A DNA stretch of 64,000 nt from Umbelopsis ramanniana AG (GCF_025399195.1 NW_026252114.1:62001-126000), one strand, 5' to 3'. Positions 35,943 to 49,200 are shown, numbered from the stretch's first letter. A program made the numbers and translations. The notes: a model not told the origin generated them from the letters alone.

Positions 35943-38400
35943 ATGCCTGACCTACAGCCTAGACAAAGAAAAAAAGCTGCTGCTAAAAAGCAACAGAACC
36001 AGCCGCCTGCTGAGCCAAAAACTCGAGCTGCCAAGGCTGCCGCTGCCGCTGCAGCTTCTTCTCCGAGGTGAATTGAACTGAATTTATACTATTGCCATGC
36101 TATTATGCAAACGCTAAAGCCTGCAATCGTCTTTTTTACCTAGTGCGAATTTGGCACAGGCACGTCAATTGGTGGAATCTCAAGCTTGGGCACCTTCATT
36201 TAAGAATGCTTTTCGGCTAATCTTTGCTGTACGATGTGCGGCCGCCTTGTACAGCATTCTAAGTGACTGCGATGAAGTCTTCAATTATTGGGAGCCTACT
36301 CACTGGCTGCAATATGGATTTGGGCTGCAGACATGGGAGTATTCTCCAGAATTTGCCATCCGTAGTTGGAGTTACGTCAGTTTCCACGCTATCCTTGGCT
36401 GGATTGGTAGCTGGTTTGCGAAGAGCAAGGTGAGCGACCCTGCGTATTGTCAAAGAAGGACTTTGTTTCGTCGACCTAATTGTTTACGCTATAGATTCAA
36501 GTATTTTATTTCATGAGAATTATGCTGGGTGCCATGTCAGCGTTTGCTGAAGCGAGATTCTACCGTACCGTGGTTGAGGAAATCAATGCCCACGTTGGTC
36601 GGTACTTACTTGTTGCCCTTATTGGAAGTGCTGGCATGTTCCATGCCTCTGTATGTAAGTGTCTAATTCAAACTGAACAGCGAGCTCAAAGTGTTATCTG
36701 TTGGTTGACCTTGTTATATCTAGCTTATTTGCCGTCCTCCTTTTCGATGGTTACCACCATGCTCGCATTTTCGTTCGTGTTGCAGCCCCCAACCTTCTTT
36801 ACTCGAAACCGTACCTATGGAGCCACTTTTTTCTTTGGTCTCGGCGGATTGTTCGGATGGCCATTCTGTGCTATTCTCGGTGTTCCATTTGTAATTGAGG
36901 AGTTGCTTGTTTATGGAAGGGAAGTTATGGTCGATGAGAATGACAAGGTCGTGCAAATGGCTCGTTCACCTTATTGGAGGTTAAACAGAGCTTATCGTCT
37001 TGCTCAGGCAGTCGGGCTTTCCTTCTTTGCCATCGCGGTACGTAGTATTTCTTGTCAGTGGTTTTTTGTGAACGCAAGTTTTCTGATTAGCAATACGTGC
37101 ATTAGATCCCTATCCTGGCAATTGACTATTACTTCTATGAAAAACTCGAGTTTGTGCCTCTCAACATTGTTCTTTACAATGTGTTTGGCGGACCCGACCG
37201 TGGCCCTAATATATTTGGTACTGAGCCATGGTCGTTCTATATTGTCAATGGCTTTTTGAATTTCAACATCATTTTCTTGTTGGCTCTTGGATCTGGCGTG
37301 TGTGTGGTAAGTCATGAATAAGGTGGACTGACCGGTGGAGACGACAACTAATTGAAAAGGACGCAGCTTATCACAATGTATGTGGATCGCAACCGTGTCA
37401 GCAACAACGCTACCCCAGGATTTGTGGATGCAGTTTCGCCGTACATACTGTTGGCTCTAAAACTTGTTCCTTTCTACATTTGGCTTGCCATATTTACTTT
37501 ACAACCACACAAAGAGGAGCGTTTCTTGTTTGTAGCCTATCCTCTCATCTGCTTAAATGCATCCATAGCCTTATTTTTGGTGAGGGGATGGGTTCATCGC
37601 GTGACGGGCGTGTTTGGAGCCTCTATTTCCACTAGACTCTACACTGTCAAGTACACCACTGCAGCGTTTCTACTTATTTCCACCCTCCTCTCACTCTCTC
37701 GTATTTTGGCTTTGGTCAAGTACTACGGAGCTCCCAAGGAAGTCTATAGTGCACTATGGAATTATCAAGCTGATGCACGCACTCTTGACTTTGACTACTT
37801 GAATGAAAAGTACCGCTATGATTCTACTATCGGCGAAAAAACCCTCTGTGTAGGAAAGGAATGGTATCGTTTCCCCAGCAGCTACTTTTTACCCAATGAT
37901 GTACGACTCGGAATTATCAAGAGCGACTTTGATGGACTTATGCCCAAGCCATTTGCGGAGGATCTAGAAGTTTTCGAGTACGAAGATACCAATTCCGGTA
38001 AAATGATTTCACAAAAGCTTCGTCAATTTAAGTTTGCTGGAGCAAGTGTCATCCAGCCAGGATTCAACGACCTCAACAAGGAAGACCCATCTGCCTATGT
38101 AAGTGGTTCTGCATTGTGTAAGGTTTGGCGTAAGTGAATGGTAATTGATCCTATTTTATGCAGACCGATATTTTTCAATGCGACTTCCTGGTGGATTCAG
38201 ATTTCCCTCTGCGATACATTAATGGCAAAGCGCCTTCCAACTATGAACCCCGTTATATCCAGGACACTGACCATTGGAACGTGCTGAAATGTGTACGATT
38301 CCTAGATGCTGAGAATTCCGCCAAATTATCTCGAGCGTTCTGGATACCGGGAGTGAAGCGCCTTCAGTGGGGTGAATACTGTTTGTTGGAGAGGAAATAA
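35943..38400 (+). CDS. ALG9: Alpha-1,2-mannosyltransferase ALG9 (GT22)
   Basis: ER enzyme adding mannose from dolichol-phosphate-mannose to the lipid-linked N-glycan precursor in the lumen. Seven exons: 35943-36067, 36144-36429, 36495-36654, 36724-37037, 37106-37306, 37367-38098, 38164-38400; 684 residues. GT22 signatures are ILSDCDEVFNYWEPTHWLQY in the first luminal loop, the luminal FLPSSF-like YLPSSFSM, EPWSFYIVNGFLNFN, and HKEERFLFVAYPLICLNA. Many hydrophobic segments give the multi-pass layout. The C-terminal luminal part (CDFLVDSDFPLRYING, GEYCLLER) is also typical. The N-terminus is an odd Lys/Ala/Gln-rich cytosolic tail (RKKAAAKKQQNQPPAEPK). Intron 36655-36723 is 69 nt and has no stop in frame, so read-through would be silent for frame. 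Confidence 0.93.
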
Positions 38401-38514
38401 TCAGCATCAGCCAAACACATCCTGTGCATATTGAATAAAACAAGTCACAATAGAATTTTCTTTGGCATGTTCCTTTTTCTTTGATGGTGATGCTTTGTCG
38501 GCGTTGACTTCATT

Positions 38515-38534
38515 TTTGCGTCAGCTGACGCAAA
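38515..38534. promoter_or_regulatory. Perfect 20-bp palindrome in the metallothionein promoter
   Basis: TTTGCGTCAGCTGACGCAAA: two 10-bp half-sites with no spacer, 95-114 nt upstream of the metallothionein ATG and just upstream of the TATA element. Each half contains TGCGTCA / TGACGCA, close to bZIP half-sites (TGACG). A dimeric metal- or stress-responsive activator is a plausible ligand; this is inference. Confidence 0.65.
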
Positions 38535-38547
38535 TCCTGGGCCTTTG

Positions 38548-38556
38548 TTATAAAAG
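38548..38556 (+). promoter_or_regulatory. TATA box of the metallothionein gene
   Basis: TTATAAAAG, 73-81 nt before the ATG and 13 nt after the palindrome. Spacing suits a strongly inducible fungal promoter. Confidence 0.6.
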
Positions 38557-38628
38557 CAAAATTTCTGTTAAGTGAAACGCCCCTACACTCTTGAAAACTT
38601 ACTTTTCTATTACGCCCAAAAATCAAAT

Positions 38629-38871
38629 ATGACCTGCCCCTGTATGAAGGATAACCAGTGCACTTGCCAAGTCTCTGAGTGCAAGTGTGGAAAGGAATGT
38701 GTCTGCCAATGCAGCCAGAAGGATCAAGCCTCTACCCACAGCTCTAACTGTGCATGCAAAAGTACGTGATATTGAAGTTTGCTGTCAGATATTGTGTCCT
38801 ATGACTAACTTGTTCTCATCGCTGTAGAGTCTGGCGCTGACTGTGGCTGTGGTAGTTCTTGCAAGTGTTAA
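38629..38871 (+). CDS. Metallothionein-like Cys-rich protein, 58 residues
   Basis: Cytosolic metal-binding peptide. Two exons, 38629-38761 and 38828-38871. Cysteines occur mostly as C-x-C pairs in two blocks: MTCPCMKDNQCTCQ and CKCGKECVCQCSQK, then a Cys-free linker (KDQASTHSSN), then CACK and CGCGSSCKC. Such spacing is typical of metallothioneins that bind Cu(I), Zn or Cd. The intron splits a Lys codon between the Cys-free linker region and the last block. It is too short for the usual gene-finding cut-off. The palindrome and TATA element upstream suggest inducible expression. Which metal it binds cannot be read from sequence. Confidence 0.88.
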
Positions 38872-40068
38872 CTGGCATGTTTGACGCGTGGCTGCCAAGC
38901 CCATCAACACTGTCAAAAAGGAATATCAAATCAAACAAAAAACAAAGCAAAAAAAGGGACCAAGGTGTGAAATATGGAGGTTTAAGAAGTACTCAAAATC
39001 TTGTAAAAACTGTAAAAAAAAAAAAAAAATAGTCTTGTAGTTTAGGATAAGGTGAATAGGATAGGTAATTGATAGTGTTAGGTATACTGGAAGCAAGTAG
39101 TGCATGAAGTAAAATAAAATGCTATTTTGTAACAAAGCATGGTTGATGTTGAATTTTTTTTTTCTCTGGAAAACCCCAAATTGCCCGTAGCAGATGAGAA
39201 ATTGGGTATCCCAAGCCAAAGCAGTATTGCCTCACAATGCGGTTCTTGTGACTCAAGACACCGGAAAGCGATGGCCATTTCATGAACGGCGAGTGATAGC
39301 GGATGTCTACTCTGATAAACATTCTCTTTTATTGACTGGATATTCAACTGATCCTGCCCCTTACAAGGATAAAAGGGTCATTTGAACCATTTCAGCTCCA
39401 CTGGTAAAATCGAAGGCGCGTGCAACGGCAACAACTGGCTCTCAGCTGGAGGTAGCCACTCACATTCATAATTGAAGACAACTTTTATTTTGGCATAAAT
39501 ATTTGCAAAAGAAAGGTAACCTTCCTCATCCAACTAAAGTTTAATAGCAAGTTAACATTGACCATGTTGTAACCAGCTCTACTGTTATCCTGTTGCTGCA
39601 TGGCCTATATATGCACGGTATCGACTGTAAATTACTTATTGCAGACATAAAAATAGTCTCCTTTCAGCATACTGGCACTATTGTGGAACTTCTGCACGAG
39701 CCTATTGCCTCCCACAATGATGGGCCTGTCAAACACATCATAAAGCGGAGTTGCGGACAAAATATAGGCATGGGCGAGTGACTTAAGGACGATATAGGAA
39801 TGAGGCGGTTCGTATGCGAACAGACACATGTTCAGAGGATATTGGTCGGCAACTGTCAAAGAAGCTCTTCTGAGAAGAGAATAGAGGCTGCTCTGGAAGA
39901 TTCCAATAAAGAAAAATATCAAGTGTGGAGGAGAAGCGAACAACAGGTGGGTCTCGACCAAAAAAAAAGTTTCGCGTGTGCTTCAAATTTGATAGCTTGT
40001 GTCTGTTCTTTTATTTTTCTTGCTCAATACATTTCATCTATACCAACACCCATTTACCAACGTCCAAA
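38872..40068. other. 1.2 kb intergenic region
   Basis: 3' flank of metallothionein and upstream region of MOB2. It has a poly-A tract (about 39014-39030), an ACGCGT hexamer at 38884-38889, and several short frames on both strands without family likeness. Confidence 0.45.
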
Positions 40069-41075
40069 ATGAACTTTATGAGCTTTAGGTATGCAACCGT
40101 TCGAAACCTCAATCTTTGCGAACAACCTCTTCTCCATCTTGAAAAAGAAGCTATGATGCTTCCATTTTACAATCCCCTCTAAGACAAATCAAGCTAAATC
40201 CCATCTACATTATAGCTTAGGTGGCAAGAAGAAGGCCCCAAAAAGCAAACCAACGACTAGCGGTCCAAACAACAAGCCATTGTTCCTATGCAACCCGTTT
40301 GTTAGTAATATGCTAGTGAAAGGAAGCTTCAAGACGATCGTAGAACTACCAAAATATGTCGACGCTAATGAATGGCTAGCCTTCAACAGTAAGCAAACAC
40401 ACCAACTCAGCCATGGTTGTTCAGCGTGTATTAACGTCATTTGATTCTTTTTGCAGCGTTTGAATTTTTCACCTATATCAACCTCTTTTATGGATCTATT
40501 GCAGACTTTTGTACAATACAGTCATGTCCCAGCATGTCAGGAGGCCCAGGGTAAGTGTGGGATGAGTTTCAATTCAGAGCTGGCTGTAGTTCAACTGAAG
40601 CTTTTTGCCTGTTAGCATTGAATATACGTGGACAGACGCACAATCAAAGAAAATGAAGTTGCCAGCGTCACAATATGTCGATTTTATGGCAACAAGTATA
40701 CAAAATACTCTTAATGACGAGACATTATTCCCCACCAAAGCCGGTAAGGGTTTTTCGGTTAGAGTTTCAGCTTTTTCAGGACAAAAAGCCCATATTAATT
40801 GCATTCCCATTGGGGTAATTACAGGCCGTGATTTTCCACGAGAACTGCCCATAGTTGTGCGAAAGATCTATTCACAGCTCTTCCGAGTATTCGCACATAT
40901 CTACTACCATCATTATGAGAAGGTCTTGTCACTGCATGAGGAAGGACACTTCAATTCACTGTTCGCGCATTTCATTTCCTTCGCAAAAGAATTTGATCTA
41001 TTGGATAAGAAGGAAACTGCACCATTGCAAGAGCTCATTGATGTTATGGAAAGGAATGGCGTTATAGCTGCTTAG
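40069..41075 (+). CDS. MOB2: MOB2 kinase activator
   Basis: Adaptor that binds and activates an NDR/Cbk1-type kinase for polarised growth. Five exons: 40069-40088, 40216-40388, 40457-40550, 40616-40743, 40825-41075; 221 residues. The MOB2 signature [20 protein letters not shown] and [24 protein letters not shown] distinguishes it from MOB1. The core continues with [51 protein letters not shown] and [17 protein letters not shown]. The first exon is only 20 nt (MNFMSFS), a layout that suits fungal MOB2 proteins that begin with a short MSF segment. The intron at 40744-40824 was placed so that TKAG joins RDFP, matching the family. Confidence 0.92.
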
Positions 41076-41792
41076 GTTTAGACCTCCAAATCACGAAATA
41101 CAGGCACAACTACATACACTTTTTTATTCACCCATATAAAATCAAAAACCTCCCAACCAACTACCCAGCCTGATTCGATCAAACCGATCTAAAATATCAA
41201 AAACACCGTGTATGTTGTTTCTACGTTAACTGTGGCTTCACCGCGATACAAATTACATCGATGAAGAGTATGCAACATTTGTGAATATGACCCAGTTTTG
41301 CTATAAAGTTTTGCGGGATAATGCCATTCAATAACAGCCTATGACAAATCTACCACTAACGAAAAGCAGAGGTTGGGATTCACCTTTGGTTATTTGCTTT
41401 TTGCCTCATCTTCAACGCATGGAAAATAAATAGGGCGTAATGTTCACGTAAGACATGTAAAAACTCTTGGCCGCTTGATCGTGGGTACTGGCTTCCGGCC
41501 TTTAACACCTTAGAAATTCATTGACTGGTAACTTATGTCAAATACACATCACTTCAAGCGACAGCTTTCTCTATTATATTATTCTTCAATGTTCATCTTG
41601 TTGTTTTCCCTGCGTCGTTATGACATTTTGTTTTCATTTTTTAAGACTTTTGAGTTTTTGCAACAAAGCACTGCCTCCCCAGAAAAGGAAATCGCTGCTC
41701 CTACTTTGCCGTTCGTTCTTTTTTTTTTTTTTATTCTCAACTTTCTTGCTTGAAACTCTCAGCTCTTCCAGATCACATTCCTCACTTCCATA
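41076..41792. other. Intergenic region and likely long 5' leader of the MAPKKK gene
   Basis: About 700 nt. The last 150 nt are rich in pyrimidines, with a long T tract at about 41719-41733, as in fungal promoters or leaders. No gene recognised. Confidence 0.45.
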
Positions 41793-44700
41793 ATGTTTCG
41801 CCAAATTGGAACCCCCAGTGAGCGCGATCTTGAAGACATTATGGGTGAAGAATACATTAAGGAATGGGATCTAGATAAAGTGACTCTATGGCTAGAAGAG
41901 CATGGTTGGGGTCACATTGCTCCAAGGTTCAGAGGTAAACTCCGAGTGTAGTGCACATACCACCTTTTTCGTTTGTACTCCACTAAGCTCCTATGTTCGA
42001 TACCCTGCAGACGCCAATATATACGGAAAGAAGTTTTTTCAAATCACTTTAAGCGATCTCGTAGAAACTCTACCACGTCCGATTACAACCTATGCCGATA
42101 GACGTCGTTTACTGAATGAGATTAGAGCTATCGGAAGACCTGCCGATATTGGACCAAAGCAGCGAATACGAGATCCTGTGAGTCATTGTTTCTCTATTTT
42201 GTATTGCAACCATTGTGTTAGACTAAACAGTTTCCAATATGTTGATCAGAATATTCACATTGATACCAATTTGCCGTTGATGATATCACCTGCAACTAAT
42301 AGTTCGAGCTCCGGAAGCCCAAGTCCTGTGAGAGCACATACTCCATTATCTGCTCACCTTTCTGATACGTCTCCCATCACCCCATCTTCTCTATCTCGTA
42401 CTTTAAATCAAGCGCACCTTGATTCTCACTATGAAGACCATGTTTCATCGCCAGAATCACCTGTATCCAAGTCATCGAAATTCCGTGGCTCTCCATCCAG
42501 TCACAGCGGCTGGTCTATGTTTTCCAAATTCAAAAGCTCTCATCAGCCTTCGCCAAAAAACGAAGCCCCTGTCGCTTCAGCACCTCATCCTGTCACGTCT
42601 TCTCCAACTCTCACGGACACAGAGGTGGAAGATTATGCGAAAATAGCACCATTCATTCCTTCACGAACCTCCTCCACACCTGATAAGATCTCCAAGATTC
42701 TAGGCTCGTCAGCGACCTCGTTCATGGGTTATAATGTTCCCCCTAAATTAGTAGGGAAAACCATTGCTGGTACGCAAAGGAATATGCCAAAGTCGACATC
42801 TTACCAGGCTCCATATACCCGGTTACCTAAGCGACATGCACATACGGTAAGAACTCCACGGCGCTGAATTAAAAAGTTGGAATAGACAAATGCTCATAAG
42901 AGTTTTCGTCTCAATCTAGCCTAGCAGCCCTGAACAACGAATTCAAGTTACAGATGATGGTGAGGTTTGGTATAGTCTGATTGTGACTGGGCTCAACGAT
43001 GCGGCTACGATCAAGGAAAGCATCTTGAAGAAAATGGGGCTGAAAAACGATCCAGATCGATACCACTATTTTCACGAGAATGGACTGGAACCAGGTTAGT
43101 CTATACTTGGAAAGCGTCAGCAACAACAAGCCGGACAAACACGGTCATACTCATCCCATTCAAATCACCAATAGATGTCCCACTACAATCCCAAAGTCTA
43201 GTCCAGTTATGTCGAATGGCAGATTATTCGGCAGCAGATCGCATATTAGTGCAGCCTATAAAACAGTCAACATTTGCATATTTTCAAGAGCAAGTATGGA
43301 ACAACTTTGCTTCACATGGAACTGATCCAAAACATTCAATCATATCCAACCCTCAGTTGCAAGAAGAGGCTGCTGCTAACCCATCACGGACAGGATACGA
43401 CAATCCTCATAAATTTACCACTCCAGACGTTGGAGTTTCACCATCTTCAAGGCGCAATCTCAAGATTAAAGATCATGCAGCCTCCCCTACATATCCTCGG
43501 TAAGAGCCTAGCGCTATATGTTCTAATTGACCTGCGGTAAATCGACCTTAATTAACATATCATGCTTATAGGAACTATCTGTATTCGACCCCATCATCAC
43601 ACCAGAATTCGCCAGATTTGACATACGACACTAGTCGAAGTCAACAGTTGCGTGCATCTGAAAATATGGCAGCAAATGGACATCCTTATGTCAATCAAAC
43701 TGGTTTTGAGCACAAGGGCGTACAATTGTCAGATCCACCTACTCCTCAGTTTTACGTAGATCCTCTGGAGGACAACCATCATGACCCCATATCTGGTTAT
43801 TTTCACGATGGAGGTGATGACAGATTTGACCATCATTTCGATAACAGCCATAGTATCCCTACTGGTATTTACCAAAGTGATGACAATGGTGGATTTTCAG
43901 GGGGTGAAAATGATCCAACATCCCCCGTAGCAACAACCACTGCACAACGGCCTGCACCGTGTTCCGTCAGCTTCTGGGCTGTCCAGCCACCGTCCATGAA
44001 ACATAGCACTTCAGATTCCGGCGTTAAAGCTTCTTTTGACCATCTTTCTTTTAGTGAACAGTCGCAAACACCTCCCATACCGAAAATCATCACTCAAGAT
44101 CTATCCGATTCACAAAATACAGATTCGGCTGGAGGAACACCCCCTCAAACACCTACCGCTGACACTGGCTTCTTACGACCAGCCAGCCAACCCTCTGCTG
44201 ACAAGTTCTGGGGTGAAAGACCACCGGTAGAGCTGATGCAAAAGTATTTGGATAGATACTTTTCGGGCCATGATTTGGACAAGGAGATCATTGTCGAGAC
44301 TCCACCTGTCGTTGAACCACCAGGTCAACCTAACGTGGTTCCTAATATGAACCGACAGCCTCTTCGACATAAGAAGTCCATTCGTGTGGTTGCCAAAGAA
44401 GCAAGTCGGCGATGGAGTAATAACAACAACGCGCCTGTTGGTCCCATGCTGCGAAGAAAAAGCACCAAGATGTGGGGACAAAGAGTTGTTGAAGTGAAGC
44501 CTGGACAGAATGCTTCTGAAACACCTACTGTAGACAGAGCCATGGGATACTTTGCAAAATCGGAGGCACCAGGTAATCAATCAAATTTGAAAAAAAAAAA
44601 AAAAAGGAAAAAAATTTCGATGATCTACCAACCAAACAATTTTAAGAGATTCCCCATGTTTAACCCTTCTTTTTTTGATTTTTCCCTAGTTTGTACCAAA

Positions 44701-45990
44701 ATTCAATGGATCAGGGGTGCATTAATTGGCAAAGGATCGTTTGGCCGAGTGTATCACGCCTTTAACGTTGCCGCCGGCGACTTCATTGCCGTCAAACAAG
44801 TGGAAATCCCACATACCAGCGGCGATCGTCTCAACCAACAGCAACAAGATGCTGTCGATTCACTGTATCAGGAAATCACGTTGCTCAAGGATCTCGACCA
44901 CGACCATATTGTTGAATATCTCGGCTATGATAAAGACGACTCAGAAGGTGTCATTAACATCTTTTTGGAGTATGTCTCTGGTGGTAGTATATCAAGTCGA
45001 CTGGCACGGCATGGTGCCATTGAAGAGCCAGTAGTCAGACATTTTACCAGACAAATTTTACTTGGCCTTGAATATCTTCATGATAGAAGTATTTTACATA
45101 GGGTGAGTAGTTACATTGCATGGGCATCGCAGTGACTTGGGTGATACTAAATATTCATGGGTATAATACAGGATATCAAAGGTGCCAACATCCTTGTGGA
45201 AGAAAACGGTATTTGTAAAATATCGGATTTTGGTTTATCGAAGAAGAATGATTATGAAGATCCCTATGATCAGAACTCACACATGTCGCTACGAGGTATG
45301 GATTCATGGACAAGCAGGACGCTCAGCTTTTATAGCCTATTGTTATTAACTAACATTGTTATCGCTTTTCTTCATGATTATAGGGTCAATATACTGGTAA
45401 TTGTCGTGAAGCAAGCATAGCCAACGCCAACTGTAATTTGTCTAATATCTGTTTGTTTTTAAACCACTTAGGATGGCGCCTGAAATGGTCAAGAGCGAGA
45501 AGTACAGCGCAAAAGTGGACATTTGGTAACGTATCCTTCGACGTATATCCCCCACAATACCTTTTATTCATCTTTTTCAATCGGACAGGAGTACTGGTTG
45601 TACCGTCATTGAAATGTTCACTGGCCAACGACCCTGGCTGGAGCTTAATCAGTTGGCGGCTCTCTATAACTTAGGTCATTACAAGACGCCGCCTCTTCCT
45701 GAAAACATATCCGACGTTGCTCGGAACTTCTTGGAACTATGCTTTACCATGTACGTAGTCGTTCATATATACCTGGACAATATTATGGTTGGTGCGCTAA
45801 CTTTTGTGCTTCTCTAGCGATCCAGAAAAACGACCCACTGCATCGGAATTGTTGTCCCATCCCTTCTGTAAATCAGACGTTAACTTTGAATTCACGGTAC
45901 GTATTACTGCTTGTGGTCTTGATTCAACCTACACATCTTTAATGACGTTACTTGCTGCCTTAGGACTACGTCTCGTCTGGCAAGATTTAA
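41793..45990 (+). CDS. STE11: Ste11/Byr2-type MAPKKK
   Basis: Mating/filamentation MAP-kinase-kinase kinase. Thirteen exons: 41793-41934, 42011-42177, 42250-42846, 42920-43094, 43175-43499, 43572-44572, 44690-45102, 45172-45295, 45384-45396, 45472-45525, 45589-45750, 45818-45896, 45964-45990; 1092 residues. SAM domain at 1-100 (WLEEHGWGHIAPRFRDANI), Ras-association domain at about 305-395 (WYSLIVTGLNDAATIKESI), the fungal Ste11 block WGERPPVELMQKYLDRYF with KSIRVVAKEASRRW, then a kinase domain: Gly loop GKGSFGRV (816-823), Lys838, HRDIKGAN (939-946), DFG (959-961), MAPE (987-990). All catalytic residues are present. Exon 9 is just 13 nt and encodes the middle of GSIYWMAPE. The 117-nt intron before the kinase domain has no stop in frame. 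Confidence 0.92.
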
Positions 45991-46238
45991 TATCAATTGC
46001 AGTGGTCCCGTTTCTTAACTCATACGTAATTCTAACCATTAACTTAAACCCCCCGTCTTTGTCTTGTTACATATACATCTCCTTTACCTCCATTGCGCTA
46101 CTGGGGAGCGCTTAGTACATAGAAATCACTTGTAATTAAACATTTCCCTTAAAACTTGCTTTGCAATAATACATTTGTTCTTCTAATGCCATAGATTTAT
46201 TTTGAAGGATCGTACTCTATAATAACAACGAACATGAC

Positions 46239-49200
46239 TTAGCCCAATGGATCAAATAGATCAAGATCCGAAGACTTTTTGTGGTTGCCCGATGTCTTGT
46301 TGACATTCGCTCTGACTGAACTCGACATAGGTGCCAATGGCTGCAGCATACCCGACGACATCGGTTGGTGTTGTGCAGGCATTATTGAGGGTGTGGAGTT
46401 AAGAGAAAGGCTTTGCATGGCAGCATAGTTGGGTGTAGTGGATGGCGCTTTGCTAGAAAAGCCTTGTGCAAGGTTATTGCTTCTGGGTGGTTGGAGAGCA
46501 GGAATGGACGTGTTTGCATTCCAGTTGATGGCAGGCTTAGATGCCTGGTTACTTGACATAATAGGAGGTGACGTTTGGCCAGCAAAGTTTGGAGACATTG
46601 AAGAAGACTGTCCGAAGCTTGACGTCTGCTGTCCATAGCTTGTGGTTGGTTGCTGTCCATAACCTGTGGGCTGAGATCCGAAACTTGAGTTATGGGACCC
46701 AAAGCTGGAGGTTGTACCTCCAGTACCCATTGGTCTCATTGGAGCCTGCATAGGGCTCATGGTGGCAAACGATGGGCTCGCTGATTGTGGTTGCTGATAA
46801 GCTGAATATGTTGAAGGATTGGTACTGGTACTGTATAACGAGGCTTGGGTGGGTATGGATTGATTCATGGGCTGTGGTGAGTAATTGAGGGGGCTAGGCG
46901 AAGGTACCGACGGCTGTTGATAGAAGGTAGGGGTGGTAGGTATGCTACTGGTCATATCACCAAATATGTCGGAGGCAGCAGCATGTTGTTCAAGCGGGTT
47001 GCCATTACCCATTTTTCCGTTCACCAAGCTTTCAAAATCGACTCCACCGCCATTCGTAGTTGCATGACTCCCGCCTGTCACAATAGCCGACTGTTCAGAT
47101 GTGATCCTCTTCGTTTGCTCCTCCAATGACTTGACCTCACGCAAATGTTTCGTATGAGCTTCCTCTACTCGGTTAGTCAATTCTCGGATTGTTTTCATAA
47201 ATTTTTGAAACTGTAGCAATTAGGTCAGTAATTTTCAAGTGCAATTCAGCAAAAGTGTTGACGATGTATTGTTACCTGCTCGAGAGTCAATAACGGTCCA
47301 AAGCTCATTCGCCAGAGCTGTGGTAAGATCTCCGTTGCAATAATTTCCTTGTCCAGATGTTTTCCCATTTCATCATAGACTGCCAGAGTAACCAGCTAAT
47401 AAGATGAAGTTAGTATAAACGCAGCAAGAGAGTCAGACAATTATGTGTACTACAAATATTTACCATGACAGCAGGCTCTTTTGTCTTGATCCCCTTCAAC
47501 AATGGGACTAGCTTTTCTTGCATAGTAAACTGCAAGAAAAAGGGTTCGCAAACGCGCCGTTAGTGCCAACTGCTGGCTACTCTATTGACGGAACTTGAGC
47601 AAAAGTACTACTCACCTTGTCGATGACTTTGATCATAGCATGGAAGCAGATAAGCGTACTAACTTTCACAGAAAGTACCGTGGTAGTCACAAACAATGAC
47701 TGGGTAATGGTTTAATATCCAGGGTATCACGATGAAACATATTCAATGGAGGACTTACCTGTACACGTGGAAACAATGAGTTTTTGACAGTAGTATAATC
47801 CAGCGACTCTGCTAGTACAGGCACCATTCTCAGGGCTTTCTCTTGCACTACTGGGACTGGATTTTCAAGTGCACCATATATCAAGGGCATAACATCTAAA
47901 CCAATAGCAATTAGCGACAGTTTTACCAAAGGGAATAATATCCATGCAGCAAATACTGACCATCGCGGAAAATCTCTCTTGGTGTTTTCTTTTGGAAGAT
48001 ATCCAACTTTTCCAGTAGGACAATCATATTTTGTGGTGGATCACGAAGTGTGAAGATGGGCTTCAGGGAAGGCAGAACTTTTTCGCAAAACTCTTGCTGG
48101 TCCAACTTTTCGGTAATTATAAAGATATTAGGAAGGGTAAATGGTAGCAAGCTGTGGTCTTTGAGTTCTTCCAAAAGAGAAGGGAGAATCTACATAGGTC
48201 ACGAAAAGATGAGTATGAGCTTTAACAACATTCACACTTCATGGAGGTGAATTTTTTTTTTTACCTTTCTGGTCAAAACACGATCAGGGAATTGACCCAG
48301 GACTCGCGACAAGCCTTTCATGAATTGAGATTTCTCTTCCCTGGTCTTTTCAGGGAAACTTTCAAGGTATTTCATGGTGGATACCAAAATATTGTCAAAA
48401 TACTTGGAACTTTGAAACTCCATCATCGTCATTCGCATAGATGGCTGACGAACAATCAATCGACGTAGTACCTCTGTAATGGAAGCGTTTCCTTTCAGCT
48501 AAATGTAAGCGACCCATGCATAATTTTTTTAACCATCTACCGACCTTGAAGATGAGCGGGAACGTTGTCGTAAGTAAAAGATGTGAGACTTTCTATACAC
48601 CTTTGGTATTTCCGCATATTATTAAATGTCCCAAACAATGATTTTCCTTTGTTATGCACCGTGTAAGCAAGGCATCCAAGTGAAAATGCATCGTTGGTCA
48701 CCGCTATATCGTTATCCAACACGAATTCAGGTGCTAAGGAATGAGATTGCCAATATGAGAACTACTGCCAATTGCATACAGTCTAGTGGGTAAAGTTATT
48801 TACCAGCATAGTCGAGATTCATCTGACAGGAATCTGGCATGTACTCGCTATAGTCGTCAAAGGATTCGGCAGATCGATCGGGGTTGTTCAAGAATACGCT
48901 GAATCCAAGCCTATCATGAAGGATTGCTTAATATGCGAATTAAGAACTAACCTCACTCTAATCAAATTTTTCCTCACCCTCCAATTTTCCAGTCACCCTG
49001 TTGCAAGGTCAATGGTGAGTTTGTCTGCAATCAAGTTCTTGATCTACAGTGTGGATGGTTACACATACCTTGGCGTTAACGAAGATGGCTTCAGGTACCA
49101 GATTTCGATGAACTACTTTTGCGTCGTGATTCAAAAACTGCAATCCCTTTCCAACTTGAAGAAGACCTTTTTGAATCTGTCGAGTAGAAATGAATTGATC

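Noticed and set aside
41076-41792. Possible upstream coding exon of the Ste11 gene
   Set aside because: The short frames here are low-complexity and the SAM domain is already complete from the ATG at 41793.
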